From: Clostridiales bacterium | GTDB taxonomy: Bacteria > Bacillota > Clostridia > Christensenellales > QALW01 | Reading direction: 5' to 3' | NCBI GenBank assembly: GCA_015069575.1 | Contig: SVIH01000013.1 | Coordinates: 1-55,356, forward strand | DNA length: 55,356 nt | Shown here: positions 7,236-15,460 of the stretch, in pieces | Layout: the number at the start of each line of letters is the position of its first letter | Numbering within the stretch: the stretch's first letter is position 1 | Notes under the pieces: generated by a model | Database searches by the model: none | Told to the model about the DNA's origin: nothing | The model's input: the letters and a program-made list of their open reading frames with translations, nothing else | Program-made: the position numbers and the translations under genes

Positions 7236-8157
7236 TTAAATTTTCAAAATCATCAAGAGTTTTTAAAACGGTGATGCTTGCCCTGATTTTAGCAGCGTTT
7301 CTCATACCGTGGGTATACCAGGCGATATGTTTACGCATCTGTAACATAGCAGTTTTTTCACCCTTATGTTTAACAAGTTCACGCCCATGAATAAGTGCAA
7401 TATTAAGTTTTTCCTTGTGCGAAAGATTAAATTCACTGCCATCTAAATATGCTAAAATTTCACTGAAAATCCATGGTCTGCCCTGAGCAGCGCGACCAAT
7501 CATTAATCCATCGCATCCTGTGTATTCAAGCATATTTTTTGCGCTTATGCCACCTGTAATATCACCGTTTGCAATAACGGGGATTTTTACAGATTCCTTA
7601 ACTTGCTTAATGTAGTCAAGATTAGCTTTTCCGCTGTATCCTTGCATGGTTGTTCTGCCATGAACAGTTAAAGCATCAGCGCCGGCATCTTCTAACGCAA
7701 CCGCCATTTTATCAGCGCAAAAACTATCCCAACCTGCACGCATTTTAACTGTTACAGGTTTGCTCGTTTTTTCCTTACAGGCAATAACTATTTCTTTAGC
7801 CAAAGGAATATCTTTCATTAAAGCGCTACCTTCAAAGTTTGTTACAATTTTTCTTGCAGGACACCCCATATTAATATCAATAATATCAAATGGCTTAAAA
7901 TAGGGGTTATCAAGCTCTTTTGACATAATTTCAGGGTCGTTTCCAAAAATCTGCGCCGCTTCGGGATGGGTAAGGGATGGTTCAAGCAGTTCGCCTGTTG
8001 CGGTACTGTTATAATATAAACCTTTACAACTTACCATTTCAGTTACAGTTAGTGCAGCACCAAAATCATAACAAAGTTTTCTGTAAACGCTGTCTGTTAT
8101 TCCTGCCATAGGTGCAAGAATAAGTTTGTTTTTTAATTCAATATTACCAATTCTCAT
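7207..8157 (-). CDS. dusB: tRNA-dihydrouridine synthase
   Basis: A 316-residue flavin enzyme that reduces uridine to dihydrouridine in the tRNA D-loop. It has the Dus fold signatures LAPMAGITDSVYRKL (FMN loop), the MNMGCP-like DINMGCPARKI with the catalytic Cys, KMRAGWD, VHGRT, ANGDI and the C-terminal MRKHIAWY helix. Family and length fit DusB. It is the last gene of the minus-strand run that includes lepB, separated from the phosphoesterase by a hairpin at 8173-8201 that may reduce its expression. The last 29 bases overlap the spoIVFB-like gene on the other strand. Confidence 0.94.
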   Translation of the reverse strand: MRIGNIELKNKLILAPMAGITDSVYRKLCYDFGAALTVTEMVSCKGLYYNSTATGELLEPSLTHPEAAQIFGNDPEIMSKELDNPYFKPFDIIDINMGCPARKIVTNFEGSALMKDIPLAKEIVIACKEKTSKPVTVKMRAGWDSFCADKMAVALEDAGADALTVHGRTTMQGYSGKANLDYIKQVKESVKIPVIANGDITGGISAKNMLEYTGCDGLMIGRAAQGRPWIFSEILAYLDGSEFNLSHKEKLNIALIHGRELVKHKGEKTAMLQMRKHIAWYTHGMRNAAKIRASITVLKTLDDFENLIKELDCFDF

Positions 8158-8172
8158 AATTTTAAAAATATA

Positions 8173-8201
8173 AGCACCATAATGTAGTTTGGTGCTTTTT
8201 T
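8173..8201. terminator. Hairpin between phosphoesterase gene and dusB
   Basis: A 7-bp stem AGCACCA/TGGTGCT (8173-8179 and 8190-8196) is followed on the plus strand by five Ts and on the minus strand by an A/T-mixed run. It probably acts as a weak or partial terminator ahead of dusB. Confidence 0.6.
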
Positions 8202-8202
8202 A

Positions 8203-9051
8203 TTATTTTGCAGGAATCCAATTCCAATTTTGGCATGCTTCAAGCCAGATTTTATCATCAAGGGGATGGGTAGAAGCCTTTTTTTCTCTTGCAAGATTAT
8301 ATACATGGCGCGCAAAACCGATTATGTACATTTTGCCTTCACTCATTTCTCTGAAAGCCAACTGTCCCCAAATGGTTGAATCCCATAAATTTCGATCAAT
8401 ATATTCTTGCTTGATTTTTTCACCGTCATAGTAAGTGTGGTTAAGTTCAAAAGAAAACTGACCGTTACAAATATTAATTAAAGCATAATCCGCCCTGAAT
8501 TTTTCACCTTTTTGGCTTAATCCAACAGAACCGGGATTTAAAACAAGTTTATCGTTTGGCGCAAGGTACGCAAATTGATAATGATTATGCCCACACAAAA
8601 GAATATCTTCATTAATGTTATCAAGCACTTCGTTTAAACGCGTATGATTATTAAAATATAAAAGTTCCCTTACCGAATCAGGTGAGCCGTGAACCATTCT
8701 TATTGATAAACTGTCATTATCAACTACTTTTTGATTTTTAAGTTTTGCGATAAATTGCCTTTGTTCATCTGTTAAAAAATTAATGGAATCACGCATAAAT
8801 TTCCACTGTAAAGCAGTTTGAGTTTCAAAAAAACCGTTAAAATGCTCAACTGCAAGTTCCTCACGGTTTCCTGCAATAAAAACAGCATTTTTTTCTAAAA
8901 GCATTTTAATAACTTTGTCCGGGCAAGGACCATCGCCTATATTATCGCCTAAAACAAGAATTTTATCGTATCTTGATTCAGGAACAGCATTAAATACAGC
9001 TTCTAATGCAATATTGTTTCCGTGAATATCAGAAAGTACAAGGTATCTCAA
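8203..9051 (-). CDS. Calcineurin-like metallophosphoesterase
   Basis: A 282-residue soluble phosphoesterase. The dinuclear-metal motifs occur in order: SDIHGN at the N-terminus, LGDNIGDG, GNREE (a GNHE variant with Arg for His), VHGSP and CGHNHYQF, then NPGSVGLS. The extra C-terminal 90 residues contain a helical tail. Substrates in this family range from cyclic nucleotides and phosphodiesters to protein phosphates, so none is assigned. The start at 9051 overlaps the end of lepB by four bases, which indicates a coupled operon. Confidence 0.88.
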   Translation of the reverse strand: MRYLVLSDIHGNNIALEAVFNAVPESRYDKILVLGDNIGDGPCPDKVIKMLLEKNAVFIAGNREELAVEHFNGFFETQTALQWKFMRDSINFLTDEQRQFIAKLKNQKVVDNDSLSIRMVHGSPDSVRELLYFNNHTRLNEVLDNINEDILLCGHNHYQFAYLAPNDKLVLNPGSVGLSQKGEKFRADYALINICNGQFSFELNHTYYDGEKIKQEYIDRNLWDSTIWGQLAFREMSEGKMYIIGFARHVYNLAREKKASTHPLDDKIWLEACQNWNWIPAK

Positions 9052-10310
9052 TTACTTTCCTCCAATGAGCCCATATTGTTAAATGGGAATATTCTCCATT
9101 GTGCCTTACCTATAATAAGATCAACGCTTATGGCACCGTTAGAATGCATACGGCTGTCAGCAGAATTGTTACGATTATCGCCCATAACAAAAACATGACC
9201 TTCAGGAATGTAGTATGCGTCCATATTATAGTGGCGGTCTATACCCGGTAAGGATTTTTCAGTGTAGTCTTCACTTATAGCAGTGCCGTTTATATACACA
9301 ACACCATCAATAATGCTAATCATTTCACCTGGTAATCCAATAACCCTTTTAACATATATGTCAGGATAATTTGGATCATTAAATCTGCAGATAACAATAT
9401 CGCCACGCTTTACATCAGCAAAATAATAATCGTATTTTGTAACAATCAAACGGTCATTATTTGTAAGGGTAGGTTGCATACTTGGGCCATCAACTGTTGC
9501 AACAACAAAAACAAAAGTCCTTATTAAGAAAGCAAGAATCAAAGCAACGATAATTGTTAAAGCCCAACCTGCAATAAATTTCTTTCTGCGGTTTCGCTTA
9601 GGATCATTATCTGTAGGAAGTGATAATCTGTAACGGATTCTGTCACCGCTTTTTCCATGATAAACATAAGCAGTCTCAAAACCATCCATTGTTGCTTGGT
9701 TTTTAATTGTTTTATATTCAGGAATATTATCAAAAATATTAGGTGTGTTATTAGTTTCTTCTTGAGATTGGGTGTATTCTTCATCAAGAGCGTTTGTTTC
9801 AAGATTTGAAACAAGTATTTCTTCTTCGATGATTTTTTCTGCATCTTCTTCGTTATCTTCAGCCATCTCTGATTTTTTAATAGGTTCAACAAAGAACTCT
9901 TCGGTTTCTTCAGTATCAACTAATATTTCTTGTGAAATCTCTTCTAAAGCAAATTCGTTTTGTTCCAGATCTTCATCAATAAGTATATCAGTTTCTTCAG
10001 TTTCATTTTCTATAACAGGAATCTCGTCATCTTCAACTGTTTGGGCAATAAAAACCTTATCAGAATCTTCTTTAATTGTATTGTTTACAACTACTTCAAA
10101 TTCTTCGTTTTCAAACATTGAAAGCTGACCTTTTTCATCGGCTTCTTTTTCCATATAATTATCAAGGTCAAAGTTGGTAATGGAAAAATATGATTTATTA
10201 TCTTGGCTTTGATTTTCGTTTTCTTTTACAGCAGAAATTTCTTCCTGACTGTCCATATCACTTTCAACATTAAACAAGTTAAAATAAGTATTTTTATTTT
10301 TCTTACCCAT
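9048..10310 (-). CDS. lepB: Signal peptidase I with long acidic cytoplasmic extension
   Basis: A 420-residue type I signal peptidase that cleaves export signals at the outer face of the membrane. The catalytic domain begins around residue 240: one membrane helix (about 245-270), GPSMQPT with nucleophile Ser277, YVKRVIGLPGE with general base Lys321, and GDNRNNSADSR. The first 240 residues are unusual: a Glu/Asp-rich, low-complexity, probably disordered region on the cytoplasmic side, far longer than the usual N-terminus. It starts inside the DUF951 gene (8-base overlap) and overlaps the phosphoesterase gene, so the three are coupled. Confidence 0.94.
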   Translation of the reverse strand: MGKKNKNTYFNLFNVESDMDSQEEISAVKENENQSQDNKSYFSITNFDLDNYMEKEADEKGQLSMFENEEFEVVVNNTIKEDSDKVFIAQTVEDDEIPVIENETEETDILIDEDLEQNEFALEEISQEILVDTEETEEFFVEPIKKSEMAEDNEEDAEKIIEEEILVSNLETNALDEEYTQSQEETNNTPNIFDNIPEYKTIKNQATMDGFETAYVYHGKSGDRIRYRLSLPTDNDPKRNRRKKFIAGWALTIIVALILAFLIRTFVFVVATVDGPSMQPTLTNNDRLIVTKYDYYFADVKRGDIVICRFNDPNYPDIYVKRVIGLPGEMISIIDGVVYINGTAISEDYTEKSLPGIDRHYNMDAYYIPEGHVFVMGDNRNNSADSRMHSNGAISVDLIIGKAQWRIFPFNNMGSLEESN

Positions 10311-10500
10311 TTGGTTTATCCGCCTTAATAATATTTTTTATACGTTTTTTTAAGTCTTCGCGATCAAGCATTATAATCCGCCCACAGTTTAAGCATTTAA
10401 GTTTAATATCAGCGCCTGTGCGAACACATTCCCAGTTATTGCTGCCGCAAGGATGATTTTTCTTAGTAATAATTACATCACCCAGATTAATTTCAAACAT
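10303..10500 (-). CDS. DUF951 family protein
   Basis: A 65-residue protein with the DUF951 pattern: GDVI-x(3)-KKNHPCGSNNWE, GADIKLKC and CGRIIMLDR. It has three cysteines, with KCLNCGR forming a C-x(2)-C pair, plus a basic C-terminal helix. The family is widespread in Firmicutes and of unknown function, often beside ychF, mscS or DNA-segregation genes. The start at 10500 follows GGTGATAAA. It is the first gene after a good promoter and overlaps lepB by eight bases. Confidence 0.88.
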   Translation of the reverse strand: MFEINLGDVIITKKNHPCGSNNWECVRTGADIKLKCLNCGRIIMLDREDLKKRIKNIIKADKPNG

Positions 10501-10529
10501 TTTATCACCAAAAATACATATAATAAATT

Positions 10530-10558
10530 ATTATATCAAAAAAAATGCTATATTACAA
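10530..10558 (-). promoter_or_regulatory. Promoter for DUF951-lepB-phosphoesterase
   Basis: On the minus strand TTGTAA (10553-10558) and TATAAT (10530-10535) have a 17-base spacer. It sits in the 72-base gap after the peptidase gene. Confidence 0.75.
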
Positions 10559-10572
10559 CAAAAAATTATAAT

Positions 10573-12438
10573 TTATTCTTCTATCAAACGCTTAATTGCG
10601 CAAGCAAACATTTTTGTGCTTGTTTTAAGGTCTGTTAATGAAACAGATTCGTTAGGTTGGTGTGCTTTATCAGGTTTATCTGGGAACTGAACACCAAACG
10701 CAACTGCTTTATGGGGGAGAGTGCGCGCATATGTTCCGCCACCTATTGCAAGAGGTTCATCGTCTCTGTTTGTATACTTTTTATAAACTTCCATTAAAGT
10801 TTTTACAAGTTTTGAATCTTTGTCAACATGGTGCGGCGCCTGATGGTGCAAAACATCGCATTCCCAACTGTCAGGCAAGGCAGATTGCAACCTTGAAGAA
10901 ATATCATTAATAGAATAACTAACAGGATAACGGATATCGATAACGATTTTCAAACTGTCATCAAGCATATTATCATAAATATCATTTTTGCCAATAAAAC
11001 ACATACCAAGGTTAAGTGAAAGTGCACCGGAAACTTCGTCATTAAGGCATAAGTTAGCACCTGTTCCATTTGTTTTATCAACAAAAATATTAAGCATATT
11101 TTTTACAAATTTGCCCTGACTTCCTTTAAGATTAAGCGTATCAATGAATTTAAAAAGTTCAAAAAAAGCATTTTTACCTTTTTCAGGTGTTGAGCCGTGC
11201 GCACCAACGCCTAATGATTCGATTACAAGGGTGTTTTCATCTTTTTTGTATAGTGAAATATTATCTGTTTTTTTATAATCGGCAATCTGTTTTTCTAATG
11301 CATCAATATCACCGATTATGGTTGCCTTTGCTTTATCAGGCACCATATTTGCCCTTAACCCGCCTTGAATATAAAGTTGATAGTTTCCTTCGGCTAAACT
11401 ACCTGTAATTTCAAATTGTGCAATACCTTTTTCGGTAATAATAACGGGGTATTCAGCGTCAGGCGTAAAAGCCATTGAAGGAATTTCCTCGCTTTTTGCA
11501 TATCTGTCCATACAAGCCCAACCGCTTTCTTCATCGCAGCCAAAGATTAAACGAACACGGCAGGGAATGGATTTCAATTCATTTTTAACAGCATATAAAG
11601 CATAAATTGCACTTATTGCAGGACCTTTATCGTCAATAGCGCCTCTGCCAAAAAGCTCATCGTCTTTGATAACTGCTTCAAAAGGAGGTGTGTCCCAACC
11701 GTCACCTGCAGGAACAACATCAAGATGGCATAAGATACCTATTAACTTTTCACCTTCGCCAATCTGCGCCCAACCGCAGTAATTATCAAGGTTTTTAGTT
11801 TTAAAACCCAATTCTTCACATAGGTCAAGAACATATTTTAATGCATCGGCGCAGGGCTTGCCAAAGGGCATATTTTCTTCTGCTTCTTCCTTAACAGAAG
11901 GAATTTTTATAAGGTCTTTAAGTTTTTCAATGATTTCATCATAATTTATATCAATAAAACCATCAGAAAAAGAAGCACCATTAAGCATACCGAGTAAAAT
12001 TTCATCAGGTGAAATAGTGTATTTTTTATCCTTTAAAACAAGTGAAACAAGCCTTTTAGCGTTGTTGTTATATAACTTTTTACCAAAGCAACCGTCTTTA
12101 ATTTCGGTAACGTCATCAAGGTTGATAACGATTTCTTTTATCACTCTTTTGCCGGTAAACTGTTGCACCGTTAATACGTTATCAACAATAGTATATTCAA
12201 AACGTGAATAAGCACGTTTGCCTAAAAAATAGCTTATTACAAAGATAATTAAAAAAACCGATAACGTAGAAGCCGTGGGGTCAAAATAAATGGGTAAAAT
12301 AATGTTGTTTAAGGCATTAAATATGTTTAACCAAGAAAAAAATATGTTTAATGCGCTTGCTAAAATAAGTAACCATATAATTACTAAAATCACCTTAACA
12401 GGTGAGTTTTTCTTTCTTTCAAGTATTTGTTTATACAT
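10573..12438 (-). CDS. PepV-like M20 dipeptidase fused to an N-terminal membrane domain
   Basis: A 621-residue protein. Residues from about 170 to the end form a PepV/Sapep-type M20 metallopeptidase: LIGILCHLDVVPAGDGWDTPPF (zinc-ligand His and Asp), LFGRGAIDDKGP (bridging Asp), FGCDEESGW (catalytic Glu) and a C-terminal GGGTYART. Such enzymes release residues from dipeptides in the cytoplasm. The first 80 residues hold two strong membrane helices (about 14-36 and 55-72), followed by a roughly 90-residue beta-rich segment like bacterial PH/YdbT-type membrane modules. This fusion is not usual for PepV, whose normal length is about 470. The gene touches the preceding gene at 12438 (stop and start share a base). 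Confidence 0.85.
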   Translation of the reverse strand: MYKQILERKKNSPVKVILVIIWLLILASALNIFFSWLNIFNALNNIILPIYFDPTASTLSVFLIIFVISYFLGKRAYSRFEYTIVDNVLTVQQFTGKRVIKEIVINLDDVTEIKDGCFGKKLYNNNAKRLVSLVLKDKKYTISPDEILLGMLNGASFSDGFIDINYDEIIEKLKDLIKIPSVKEEAEENMPFGKPCADALKYVLDLCEELGFKTKNLDNYCGWAQIGEGEKLIGILCHLDVVPAGDGWDTPPFEAVIKDDELFGRGAIDDKGPAISAIYALYAVKNELKSIPCRVRLIFGCDEESGWACMDRYAKSEEIPSMAFTPDAEYPVIITEKGIAQFEITGSLAEGNYQLYIQGGLRANMVPDKAKATIIGDIDALEKQIADYKKTDNISLYKKDENTLVIESLGVGAHGSTPEKGKNAFFELFKFIDTLNLKGSQGKFVKNMLNIFVDKTNGTGANLCLNDEVSGALSLNLGMCFIGKNDIYDNMLDDSLKIVIDIRYPVSYSINDISSRLQSALPDSWECDVLHHQAPHHVDKDSKLVKTLMEVYKKYTNRDDEPLAIGGGTYARTLPHKAVAFGVQFPDKPDKAHQPNESVSLTDLKTSTKMFACAIKRLIEE

Positions 12439-13016
12439 TATTGTGCCTCCGCAACTAAATAATTAAGATATTGGCGCATTTCGTTCAAATGGTCGCCTGA
12501 TAAAAGCACCATATATGTGTCTTCCTGTAAAGAAGAAAATGATGAGTTTTGATTTGTTGCTTTTTTCATTGGAAAGGCAAACAAAACGCCGTTATGGTAA
12601 CATTCCTGTCCAAATTCGCCTTCAACTGATAAGGGAACAATGTTCTTCAGTGTATAAATGCTTTGAAGCATTCCTTCGGTAACAAATAAAGCCTCACAAT
12701 TTTTTGAAATGGTAAGATAGTAAATATAGTCTTGCAATGTGTAATTTTCAATAGTTTTAACATATTCTTCTGCATCTTTTTTTATCAGGGTCGAAGTACC
12801 GATGTATTTAACATCGGTTATTTTTTTAATGTCTTTTTCAAGATTTTTACCGCCAAGGGAAACAGAAGTATCAATTAAAAGCACTTCAATACCGTTTTTT
12901 GCTGAATTTATCTGTGAAATGGTATCACTTATAAAAGAAGATAACAAAATAATTGCAATAATAAGAATAATTAAAACTATTTTGCCGTGATAAAAAGCAT
13001 ATTTTAATTTATTCAT
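12438..13016 (-). CDS. Membrane-anchored protein of unknown function (tandem relative of next gene)
   Basis: I do not recognise a family. From ATG 13016 (GGAGG six bases upstream; a longer frame from 13094 overlaps the previous gene) the product is 192 residues: one N-terminal membrane helix (about 14-33) and an extracytoplasmic alpha/beta domain. The middle (ALFVTEGMLQSIYTLKNIVPLSV ... NGVLFAFPMKKAT) resembles the corresponding part of the next upstream protein (ILFVNNEIFYNVLIKENLLLPI ... GVVYGIDITKAT), suggesting a duplicated, solute-binding-like module. It overlaps its neighbour by eight bases and abuts the peptidase gene, so all three are translated together. Confidence 0.7.
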   Translation of the reverse strand: MNKLKYAFYHGKIVLIILIIAIILLSSFISDTISQINSAKNGIEVLLIDTSVSLGGKNLEKDIKKITDVKYIGTSTLIKKDAEEYVKTIENYTLQDYIYYLTISKNCEALFVTEGMLQSIYTLKNIVPLSVEGEFGQECYHNGVLFAFPMKKATNQNSSFSSLQEDTYMVLLSGDHLNEMRQYLNYLVAEAQ

Positions 13017-13677
13017 TTTCAGCACCTCCAAACAAATTGTAAAGTACTGTCTGTGCTTTATCAGCGTATTTTGCACCCTTATATATAACAGCAATTACGC
13101 GGGGTTTGTAAGAATATCCATTAAACTCGAAGTCTTTTTCATCAACAGAAATAATGGGCAATGGCTGACCTTTTCCAACATATTCACTTGTGCCTAAATT
13201 TAATAAGCCGTCTGGTGTGGCTTTTGTAATGTCAATACCATAAACCACTCCGCTGTCATCTGTAACGGGTTTAGCGAATTTGTGTTCTATTGGCAAAAGG
13301 AGATTTTCTTTAATTAAAACATTATAAAAAATTTCATTATTTACAAAAAGAATATCACCATCGCCTGCAGCCAAGCGCACTACGATCTGGCTCCACCCCT
13401 TTTCGCTTGTAATGGTAATTGATTCATTGCCTGCTTCTTTTGTTTGAAAAACGCTTACTTCAAAATCAGGAACATCATCAAAACTCTGTTTAAGTTTTTT
13501 TGACCATTCTTCAGCATCAGAACCGGAAATGTTTGTTTGATATGCAAAGATAATAAGCCTGTCTCTGTTTGTGTAAAGATAGTTCTGGCGTGCATTGAAA
13601 ATTATAATGGTTAAAATTGTAACAACAAATACACTTATTGCACAAAGTATTAATTTTTCAGTTTTTTTTGTTTTCAT
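13009..13677 (-). CDS. Membrane-anchored solute-binding-like protein, unknown function
   Basis: A 222-residue protein with one N-terminal membrane helix (about 10-29) and an external domain. The pattern AAGDGDILFVNNEIFYNVL, LLLPIE and VVYGIDITKA recalls the second-lobe strands of extracellular solute-binding proteins, but the chain is only about half a binding protein and no lipobox is present. It may be a reduced sensor or scaffold; this is inference. It leads a three-gene unit with a related membrane protein and the membrane-fused peptidase. A hairpin terminator for rmuC lies between its start and rmuC. Confidence 0.7.
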   Translation of the reverse strand: MKTKKTEKLILCAISVFVVTILTIIIFNARQNYLYTNRDRLIIFAYQTNISGSDAEEWSKKLKQSFDDVPDFEVSVFQTKEAGNESITITSEKGWSQIVVRLAAGDGDILFVNNEIFYNVLIKENLLLPIEHKFAKPVTDDSGVVYGIDITKATPDGLLNLGTSEYVGKGQPLPIISVDEKDFEFNGYSYKPRVIAVIYKGAKYADKAQTVLYNLFGGAENE

Positions 13678-13689
13678 AATTACACACTC

Positions 13690-13722
13690 AAAAAAATATT
13701 CGGCACAAAATATGTACCGAAT
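13690..13722 (-). terminator. Intrinsic terminator after rmuC
   Basis: A 9-bp stem (13698-13706 with 13714-13722, one G-U pair in RNA) is followed on the minus strand by seven Us (13690-13696). A possible promoter for the next operon (TATACA 13749-13754, TATAAT 13726-13731, spacer 17) lies just before it, so some transcripts might begin inside the stem. Confidence 0.75.
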
Positions 13723-13774
13723 ATAATTATACTATAATATTTAATTTATGTATATGAAAATTTTAAAAAACTTT

Positions 13775-15046
13775 TTATATATTATCTTCGTCAACATTTG
13801 ATATCTCAAGGACGGGATTTTCATCAACACTAAAAGTATCGGCTTTGCCTAAAAGAGTATCAATTCGTTGATATCTTGATGTTGCATCATTTATTTTTGC
13901 GCTTGCTTCATCAAGTTTTTTCTTTGTTTTATCCAAAAGGTCAGCAAAATGTCCAAAGTTCTTTTTTATATCAAAAAGAAGCTTTGTTATCTGGCTTGTT
14001 CTCTTTTGTATAGCAAGAGTTTTAAAACCAAGTTGAAGGCTGTTCAAAAATGCTCCGATGGTGGTGGGGCCGGCAACTGTAACGCGGTATTCACGCTGTA
14101 ATTGTTCGCATAAACCGCTTTTTCTTGCAACTTCAGCATAAAGTCCTTCAATAGGAAGATACATAATAGCAAAATCAGTGGTGTGCGGTGGATCAATGTA
14201 TTTATCCCTTATGGTTCTTGCGCAAAGTTTTATTGCATTTTCAAGATTTTTGCTTGCAGATTCAACTAAAGCCAAATCACCTGTTTCTGAAGCATCGCAA
14301 AGCCTTATATAATCTTCAATGGGAAATTTACAGTCAATGGGAAGATAAACAATATCGTTGTTTTCGTTATTAGGTAAGCAAATACAAAACTCAACAATGC
14401 TTGATTTTCTTGGGTTAGGTTTAACATTTCGTTTGTACTGTTCAGGGGAAAGTATTTGCGAAAGAAGGCTATCTAAAGAAACTTCGCCCCATGTTCCGCG
14501 AACTTTAACATTCGTAAGGGCACTTTTAAGGTCTCCAACACTTGAGGCAAGTGTCTGCATCTCTCCTAAACCTTTGTAAACGCTTTCAAGTTGGTTGCCA
14601 ACTGTTGCGAAACTTTCAGTTAAACGTTTTTCAAGGGTTGAAGAAAGTTTTTCATCAACGGTTTCACGCATTTTTTCAAGTTTTTGTGCATTATCTTCCT
14701 GAATAGAACGCAGGTTGTTTTCCATTGATCTGCGCATATTTTCAAGTTCGTTCTTTTGTTCCTGAGAAAAATCGCGTTGAGCCTGTGAAAACTCTTTCAT
14801 CTGATTTTGCAGTAGCAAAATTTGCTGATTTACTGTGTTGTTTACAGCGTTATTATAACTGGATAGGGTAGCGTTAATTTCTTTTCTCAACTCGCGATTT
14901 TCTTGTGAAATTATACTTTTAAGCGCATCATTTTCCTCTGTAATTTTTTGTTGTGTGTTGTTGGATAATGACCTTATTAATATAAAAATGGAAATTACCA
15001 AAGATATTGCCGAAAAAACAAGTAAAGTGATATAAATGAACTCCAT
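13775..15046 (-). CDS. rmuC: DNA recombination protein RmuC
   Basis: A 423-residue protein with an N-terminal membrane helix (about 5-25), a long coiled coil rich in Glu/Gln/Lys (about 35-170), and the RmuC domain with a predicted nuclease-like core. Signatures include VKVRGTWGEVSLDSLLSQILSPEQY, LPIDCKFPIEDY, TTDFAIMYLPIEGLYAEV and VAGPTTIGAFLNSLQLGFKTLAI. RmuC limits inversion between short inverted repeats and is linked to genome defence. It is expressed alone and ended by the hairpin at 13690-13722. The start at 15046 follows AGGAGC. Confidence 0.94.
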   Translation of the reverse strand: MEFIYITLLVFSAISLVISIFILIRSLSNNTQQKITEENDALKSIISQENRELRKEINATLSSYNNAVNNTVNQQILLLQNQMKEFSQAQRDFSQEQKNELENMRRSMENNLRSIQEDNAQKLEKMRETVDEKLSSTLEKRLTESFATVGNQLESVYKGLGEMQTLASSVGDLKSALTNVKVRGTWGEVSLDSLLSQILSPEQYKRNVKPNPRKSSIVEFCICLPNNENNDIVYLPIDCKFPIEDYIRLCDASETGDLALVESASKNLENAIKLCARTIRDKYIDPPHTTDFAIMYLPIEGLYAEVARKSGLCEQLQREYRVTVAGPTTIGAFLNSLQLGFKTLAIQKRTSQITKLLFDIKKNFGHFADLLDKTKKKLDEASAKINDATSRYQRIDTLLGKADTFSVDENPVLEISNVDEDNI

Positions 15047-15314
15047 TCAGTGCTCCTTTTTTTGTATAAATTTAAAGAAAAAATATAATAAAAATTTGTT
15101 CTTTCTTCACAATTAAATATACATCAAAGGTATCTATAAGTCAATAACAAAAAAACAGAAAATTATTTAAAAACATATTAAAAAACAAAAAAATACTGTT
15201 TTAAAATGTAAAAAAATTTTAAACGACTCCTAAATAAATTATAAAATGCCGATAAAATGGGTGTTTTTGGTTACTTGAAAATAATGTAAAATTAAAAAAA
15301 AATCCTGTTCAGTA

Positions 15315-15343
15315 TTGACTTTATAATCAGTTAGTGGTATGAT
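15315..15343 (+). promoter_or_regulatory. Promoter of the ABC import operon
   Basis: TTGACT (15315-15320) and TATGAT (15338-15343) have a 17-base spacer. It lies in the 414-base gap 15047-15460; the first 250 bases of that gap are AT-rich and show no gene or clear signal beyond a possible weak rmuC promoter on the minus strand. Confidence 0.75.
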
Positions 15344-15355
15344 AGGGTAGATATT

Positions 15356-15423
15356 ATGCATCAGTGTGCATTGTAATAACTCATTATTATATATAATAGG
15401 CGTGATACATACGCTTGATGCAT
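15356..15423 (+). promoter_or_regulatory. Nested palindromes in the 5' leader of the ABC operon
   Basis: ATGCATCA (15356-15363) pairs with TGATGCAT (15416-15423), and a perfect 14-bp palindrome TATTATATATAATA (15385-15398) sits near the centre. They could be an operator for a sugar-responsive regulator or a leader RNA hairpin. No U-run follows, so it is not a simple terminator. Confidence 0.4.
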
Positions 15424-15460
15424 GTTTTACAGATTTAATTTTGCATTCAGGAGGAACAAC

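Noticed and set aside
15047-15314. A catabolite-repression (cre) site for the ABC operon
   Set aside because: No sequence close to the TGAAANCGNTTTCA consensus was found in the upstream gap.
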